DNA from: Rhizobium sophorae | GTDB taxonomy: Bacteria > Pseudomonadota > Alphaproteobacteria > Rhizobiales > Rhizobiaceae | NCBI RefSeq assembly: GCF_013087515.1 | Contig: NZ_JABFCN010000028.1 | Coordinates: 62,001 to 126,000, forward strand | Direction of reading: 5' to 3' | DNA length: 64,000 bases | Shown: positions 60,293 to 64,000 of the stretch, one piece after another | How the letters are laid out: each line of letters starts with the position of its first letter | How positions within the stretch are numbered: the first letter of the stretch is position 1 | Made by a program: the position numbers and the translations under genes | The notes under the pieces: generated by a model | The model's input: the letters and a program-made list of their open reading frames with translations, nothing else | The model's database searches: none | What the model was told of the DNA's origin: nothing

Positions 60293-61663
60293 CTACCGCC
60301 CCGACCCCATCGCTACCGGCAAACACAACACACACCGCAACCCCACCGCCCCATTCGCCTCCAGCACCAGCGACCCACCATACAACCCTGCCAGCTCGCT
60401 CACGATACTCAGCCCAAACCCGTTCCCCGGCACCCGCTCATCCTCCCGCACACCCGGCCGCAGCACAGCATCCAGCCGATCCGCCGGTATTCCCGGGCCG
60501 TCGTCTTCGATCACTATGCGGGCGGTTGGGCCGTCGCGGTGGGCGCGGAGGGTGACGCGGGAGGCGGCCCATTTGAAGGCGTTGTCGATCAGGTTTCCCA
60601 GCATTTCCTCGACATCGCTTTCGTCGCAGGCGACGCGCAGGCCCGGGGCGATATCGGTGTCGAAGGTGATGTTGCGCTCGGCGTGGATCTGGCCGATCGC
60701 GCGGTGGAGATCGGCGACGGAGGCCGCCAGGTCGGTGCTGGCGACATTGTCGGTCGAGGCCATCACCCGGCGGGCGGCGGCGAGGTGGTGCTTGATCCTG
60801 TTGTCGATCCGGGCGGCCAGGGCGCGTAACGCGCCCTTGGGATCGTTTTGCTCGTCGAGCGCGAGCAGCAGGCTTGCCACCGGCGTCTTCAGTCCGTGGG
60901 CGAGGTTGGCGAACTGCATGCGGGTTGCCGCGAGCCGCTCCTCGTTGGCTTCAAGCAGCGCATTGGTTTTCAGCGAGAGCGGTGCAAGCTCGGCTGTCGT
61001 CTCATCGGGCAGGCGAGCGCGCTCTCCCCGGTTGATGGCGTCGATATTGGCCGCCATGGATTTCAGCGGCCTGAGGCCGAAGCGGATCTGCCAGAGCGTG
61101 CCGGCCATCAGCACGACGCCGAGCAGCAGCATGCAGGGCACCAGCCAGAAAAACGCGCGGAATGCCGGGCCGACAAGGGCGATCATCGGCGCCGTCGCGG
61201 TGATCGTCAGCGTCACGCCGTCGATGTTGCGAACGGTCTGGCGCAGGTAGAGCGGCCCTTTCCCGCGTTCACCGCCCAAGCCCGATGTCGGCATGCCCAT
61301 CAGCACATGGCGCAGATTCTGCCGGGGCGGCGGCGCGTCGATCGTGCCGTTCATCAGGGAGCGCGAGGTCAGGCGCTGGCCGGCGCCGTCGATCTGCCAG
61401 TACCAGCCGAAGGAGGGGCGATCGAAGGGCGGCGCATCGAGCGGCGCGGACAGGGCAAGCCTGCCTTGCGCGTCACGCGTCACGGCGCTGGCAAGTGCGC
61501 CGATCTGGGTGTCGAGACGCTGGTCGATCTGGTCGCGCACGACAGTCCTCAGCGCCAGAAAGAGCACGATGGCGGCGATGACGAGCGCCAGCGTCACGAA
61601 GATGCCCGAAAACATCAGCAGCCGCCCTGCGATCGATCTCGGCTTGAGGGAAGGGGCCCTCAT
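60293..61663 (-). CDS. sensor histidine kinase (PhoQ-like)
   Basis: A 456-residue inner-membrane kinase: TM1 about 15-37, periplasmic sensor about 40-168, TM2 about 170-191, HAMP-like linker, HisKA with NLAHGLKTPVASLLL (H256), and HATPase with GNLIDNAFKWA, DDGPGIP and GNGFGLSIV. Its start overlaps the stop of the response-regulator gene by 4 bases, so the pair is cotranscribed. The stimulus is unknown; the arrangement resembles PhoP/PhoQ or FeuP/FeuQ systems. Confidence 0.93.
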   Translation of the reverse strand: MRAPSLKPRSIAGRLLMFSGIFVTLALVIAAIVLFLALRTVVRDQIDQRLDTQIGALASAVTRDAQGRLALSAPLDAPPFDRPSFGWYWQIDGAGQRLTSRSLMNGTIDAPPPRQNLRHVLMGMPTSGLGGERGKGPLYLRQTVRNIDGVTLTITATAPMIALVGPAFRAFFWLVPCMLLLGVVLMAGTLWQIRFGLRPLKSMAANIDAINRGERARLPDETTAELAPLSLKTNALLEANEERLAATRMQFANLAHGLKTPVASLLLALDEQNDPKGALRALAARIDNRIKHHLAAARRVMASTDNVASTDLAASVADLHRAIGQIHAERNITFDTDIAPGLRVACDESDVEEMLGNLIDNAFKWAASRVTLRAHRDGPTARIVIEDDGPGIPADRLDAVLRPGVREDERVPGNGFGLSIVSELAGLYGGSLVLEANGAVGLRCVLCLPVAMGSGR

Positions 61664-62328
61664 GGCGCCGCTGCCGCCGTCAGCATATAGCCGCGGCCGC
61701 GCACCGTCTCGATGCTGTTTGCGCCGAGCTTCTTGCGCAGGCGGGCGATGATGACCTCGATGGAATTGGAGTCGACCTCGGCATCGCCCTCATAGACGCG
61801 CTCGGTCAGTTCCCGCCGGTCGACGACCATCTCCTTGCGCAGCATCAGGCAGGAGAGCACGCGCCATTCCAGCGCCGTCAGCTTCAGCGGCAGGCCGTCG
61901 AGCTCGAAGGTGCCGAGCTGCGCATCGAAAACAAGCGCGCCGCAGGTAAGCCGCGCGGCGGCGTGACCGGCCGCCCGGCGCACGAGGGCGCGCAGGCGCA
62001 GCACCAGTTCCTCCACCTTGAAAGGCTTGGCGAGGAAATCGTCGGCGCCGGCCTTGAAGCTCGCGACCTTGTCCGGCCAGCCGTCGCGCGCCGTCAGCAC
62101 CAGAACCGGCAGGTTGCGGCTGCCCTCGCGCCAGCCCTTCAGCACGCTGACGCCATCGATCTTCGGCAGGCCGAGGTCGAGGATGGCGACATCGAAGAGT
62201 TCGGTCAGGCCCGCATGGAGAGCGTCCTCGCCGTTGCGTGATATATCGACGACGAAATTCTCCGATCGCAGCACGGCGGCGATCCGTCCGCTCAGGTCTT
62301 CGTCATCTTCGACGAGCAGTACGCGCAT
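61660..62328 (-). CDS. OmpR/PhoP-type response regulator
   Basis: A 222-residue regulator: receiver with D8/D9/D51 (VEDDE, VAILDLGLPKIDG) and Lys in FLAKPFK, then a winged-helix DNA-binding domain (LTALEWRVLSCLMLRKEMVVDRRELTERVYEGDAEVDSNSIEVIIARLRKKLG, then RGRGYML). It is first in the operon with the kinase. It is divergent from two genes for membrane-anchored and exported proteins, likely targets. A short dyad lies in the 134-base gap. Confidence 0.94.
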   Translation of the reverse strand: MRVLLVEDDEDLSGRIAAVLRSENFVVDISRNGEDALHAGLTELFDVAILDLGLPKIDGVSVLKGWREGSRNLPVLVLTARDGWPDKVASFKAGADDFLAKPFKVEELVLRLRALVRRAAGHAAARLTCGALVFDAQLGTFELDGLPLKLTALEWRVLSCLMLRKEMVVDRRELTERVYEGDAEVDSNSIEVIIARLRKKLGANSIETVRGRGYMLTAAAAP

Positions 62329-62387
62329 GGGGCAGGGCTTTCCTTTCGGGAGTACGCCGAAACTATCGGGCCGAGCTTAACTCAATC

Positions 62388-62403
62388 TGAACGGCGAGGT
62401 TCA
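62388..62403. promoter_or_regulatory. TGAAC-N6-GTTCA dyad between divergent genes
   Basis: The dyad lies 60 bases upstream of both the response-regulator start (62328) and the divergent gene start (62463). It could bind the OmpR-type regulator or be a promoter part. OmpR-family sites are usually direct repeats, so this is tentative. Confidence 0.35.
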
Positions 62404-62462
62404 GGCAGGCGAGGGCGTGGGGCGGCTAGAGTGTGGCCATTACTGAAGCAAGGAGCAGATAT

Positions 62463-62948
62463 ATGCCTGATGAAGACCAGGACAACGCGCATCCCGAGGG
62501 TGCTGCGCCCGTGCCGCCGGGACACCGCCGGCGCCGGCTGGCGCTTCCCGTCATCGCCGCCGTCGGAGCGCTCGTCATCGGTATTGCCGGGGGCGCGGGC
62601 GCCGTGAAGATGATGCATCCCGCGCCGGAGATGGCGCCGCTGACGCCGGTGGCGATTTCGGCCATGCCCGCCTCAAGCCTCATCACCATCAAGGGCAAGG
62701 TCGCCGAGATCTACGGCAACAAGTTCATCCTGCAGGACGAGAGCGGCAAGGCGCTTGTTGAAACCGGCCGGGCCGGTGAGGGCGGGGCTCTCGTCAGCAG
62801 GGATGAAGCGGTCACCGTGCAGGGGCGTTTCGATGATGGCTTCGTGCGTGCGAGCTACCTCGTTCGCCAGGATGGACGAACCGAAGCGCTGCGTCCGCCG
62901 AAAGGTCCGCCGCACAGACGGTTTGGAGATTTCGATCACAGGCCCTGA
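62463..62948 (+). CDS. membrane-anchored OB-fold-like protein
   Basis: A 161-residue protein. ATG 62463 follows AAGGAG at seven bases. A basic stretch (RRRRLALP) precedes one membrane segment (about 26-48, LPVIAAVGALVIGIAGGAGAV). The rest, outside, is a small beta-barrel of the YgiW/OB-fold type (SLITIKGKVAEIYGNKFILQDESGKALVET, then VTVQGRFDDGFVRASYLV). It is divergent from a two-component system that may regulate it. Confidence 0.75.
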   Translation: MPDEDQDNAHPEGAAPVPPGHRRRRLALPVIAAVGALVIGIAGGAGAVKMMHPAPEMAPLTPVAISAMPASSLITIKGKVAEIYGNKFILQDESGKALVETGRAGEGGALVSRDEAVTVQGRFDDGFVRASYLVRQDGRTEALRPPKGPPHRRFGDFDHRP

Positions 62949-63016
62949 CGGCGTGAACCAAAGCCGCGCTGCGGTGTTTACAGACACTCCCTATAACTCC
63001 GAAAGGAACGCTTCCC

Positions 63017-63424
63017 ATGCAACGACTTCTCCTATCAGGCCTTGCCCTTGCCGCACTGGCCGGCACCGCTTTTGCCCAACAGCCGCCCGCTCCGCCATCC
63101 GCCGGGAGCCCACCCGCCGCAGTCGAACCCGGCTCGCCGCCTCCGTCCCCGTCTGCTCCTGATGACGATGAGCAGATGATGGACCGGCCGGATGCGAGGC
63201 CGGGAGATCGCCCCGATTACCGCTGGCATGGTCGGAGAGGCGACATGGGCTTCCGTGGTTTCCGCGGTCATCGCCCGCCGCCACCACCGCCGTCCAAGGC
63301 AGCCCATTTCCGGATTGAGGATGGGAATACCCGGATTGATCTCAAATGCGCCGAGGACGAACCGATGAAGGCCTGCGCCGATCTGCTGCTGCAGGTGATG
63401 GACCGCCTGCAGGGGCAGGACTGA
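63017..63424 (+). CDS. hypothetical exported Pro-rich protein
   Basis: A 135-residue protein with signal peptide MQRLLLSGLALAALAGTAFA-QQ, then a Pro-rich disordered stretch (PPSAGSPPAAVEPGSPPPSPS), an Arg/Gly/His segment (HGRRGDMGFRGFRGHRPPPPPP) and a short C-terminal domain with two Cys (LKCAEDEPMKACADLLLQVMDRL). ATG 63017 follows AAAGGA. It is likely periplasmic and forms a unit with the OB-fold gene. A good terminator follows. Confidence 0.75.
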   Translation: MQRLLLSGLALAALAGTAFAQQPPAPPSAGSPPAAVEPGSPPPSPSAPDDDEQMMDRPDARPGDRPDYRWHGRRGDMGFRGFRGHRPPPPPPSKAAHFRIEDGNTRIDLKCAEDEPMKACADLLLQVMDRLQGQD

Positions 63425-63461
63425 TCATCGTCGCCTGAGGCGGGTGCCACACGATGATGCA

Positions 63462-63490
63462 ACCGTCCGCGATTTCTCGCGGGCGGTTTT
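63462..63490 (+). terminator. rho-independent terminator
   Basis: ACCGTCCGCGA / TCGCGGGCGGT form an 11-bp stem with one G-T pair and a TTTC loop, followed by a TTTT run. It lies 38 bases after the Pro-rich protein gene stop. Confidence 0.8.
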
Positions 63491-63538
63491 GTGGGTTTCT
63501 CGAAGACGTCAGCGACTGAGGGCTTCGGCTCAGCGGCG

Positions 63539-64000
63539 TTATGACGCCAGGCGAAACGTCCCCCTGCGCATAGCCTCGATCACCGTGCGCAACGTGTCTT
63601 CCCTGTCGTGCCCCTCCGTGGAGACGACATTTTGCTCGAACGGGCCAAGTGACGAGAATTGCTGATGGAGCTCCGCAATAGGGCCGGGATTGGTCAGCGT
63701 GTCGCCGCCACGCTCGCGGCAGCGCCGGATGGCGACATCGAGCGGCGGGCGCAGAACCACGTAGTGGAGGGGTGCCGCGATTTTCCGGAACGGTTCCAGG
63801 AACCACGGCCCGACGATGCCGTCGACGACGACGAAGTAGCCGCCGGCGGCATAGCCTGACGCCGCCTTCGTCAAAACGTCGACGACAACGATATTCTGTT
63901 CATGCGCTTCCGGCAGATAGGGCGGGATCACGCCGTTCTTGATGAAGTGCCAGAAGTCGTCGCAATGAAGATGGACCTTCGGCGAGCCGGGCTCGCGGGC
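63539..64000 (-). CDS. AAA/P-loop nucleotide-binding protein, 5' truncated by window edge
   Basis: The last ~153 residues of a gene that enters from the right edge; the frame stays open to 64000. Visible parts include KVHLHCDDFWHFIKNGVIPPYLPEAHEQN, then VVVDGIVGPWFLEP and VVLRPPLDVAIRRCRERGG, the LID/helical pattern of gluconate-kinase or shikimate-kinase-like P-loop proteins. The Walker A loop is outside the window. Probably a small kinase or uncharacterised ATPase. Confidence 0.7.
   Translation of the reverse strand, partial: AREPGSPKVHLHCDDFWHFIKNGVIPPYLPEAHEQNIVVVDVLTKAASGYAAGGYFVVVDGIVGPWFLEPFRKIAAPLHYVVLRPPLDVAIRRCRERGGDTLTNPGPIAELHQQFSSLGPFEQNVVSTEGHDREDTLRTVIEAMRRGTFRLAS

Noticed and set aside
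1..64000. CRISPR arrays, tRNA or rRNA genes, prophage or intact insertion sequences
   Set aside because: No regularly spaced direct repeats, no cloverleaf-like segments with a TTCGA arm, no transposase or integrase motifs were noticed on reading either strand.

Overview
The window is high-GC alphaproteobacterial DNA and reads as a Rhizobiaceae chromosome or large replicon, most like Rhizobium (leguminosarum/etli type). The pointers are a truncated second FtsZ of the kind described in Sinorhizobium, many CUT1 sugar-transport genes, MocR/ROK/LysR/TetR regulators beside small metabolic genes, and several families of rhizobial intergenic palindromes. No rRNA, tRNA, CRISPR array, phage or intact insertion sequence was seen. 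The two ends cut genes.

Layout. 1-2166: end of an ABC uptake operon (ATPase tail, glycerophosphodiesterase, inositol-monophosphatase-like phosphatase). 2270-3833: a minimal RNA ligase and a PPP-type phosphatase, divergent. 3935-7115: DUF899 protein with a small membrane protein, a winged-helix regulator, a beta-propeller protein. 7445-10144: an autotransporter. 10186-10539: first full copy of a 354-bp element with terminal inverted repeats. 10678-19466: phosphotriesterase-like hydrolase, GST/hydrolase pair opposite a large LuxR-type ATPase regulator, an acetyltransferase, and a histidine kinase/receiver pair. 19611-24482: MocR regulator and divergent EamA exporter, an exonuclease, a decayed phosphotransferase and two cupins. 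24893-32879: a galactoside locus with ROK regulator, CUT1 transporter and GH42 beta-galactosidase. 32881-36836: lower-density accessory stretch with a TetR remnant, secreted proteins, a second full 354-bp element and a fragment of it that forms the end of a coding sequence.

37444-44123 is the most notable region: six tightly packed minus-strand genes encoding a GGDEF-EAL protein, two histidine-kinase-fold (GHKL-like) regulators, a STAS-like domain fused to a methyltransferase, a membrane PP2C (SpoIIE) phosphatase and a stand-alone STAS protein. Together they look like a partner-switching signalling circuit joined to cyclic-di-GMP metabolism and methyl transfer.

44264-57277: LysR regulator with a solitary ectoine synthase, DUF4168 protein, TetR regulator with a clear operator and Gfa-type proteins, a DJ-1/PfpI protein, an SRPBCC protein, a possible fused immunity-type protein, three very small hydrophilic proteins, an epimerase/XRE pair, a TIMP/netrin-like secreted protein, a lipoprotein and a VCBS-repeat protein. 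57483-64000: the short FtsZ, small hypothetical genes, a broken TIMP-like paralogue, a PhoQ/PhoP-like two-component system with two divergent exported proteins, and the 3' part of a nucleotide-binding protein running off the right end.
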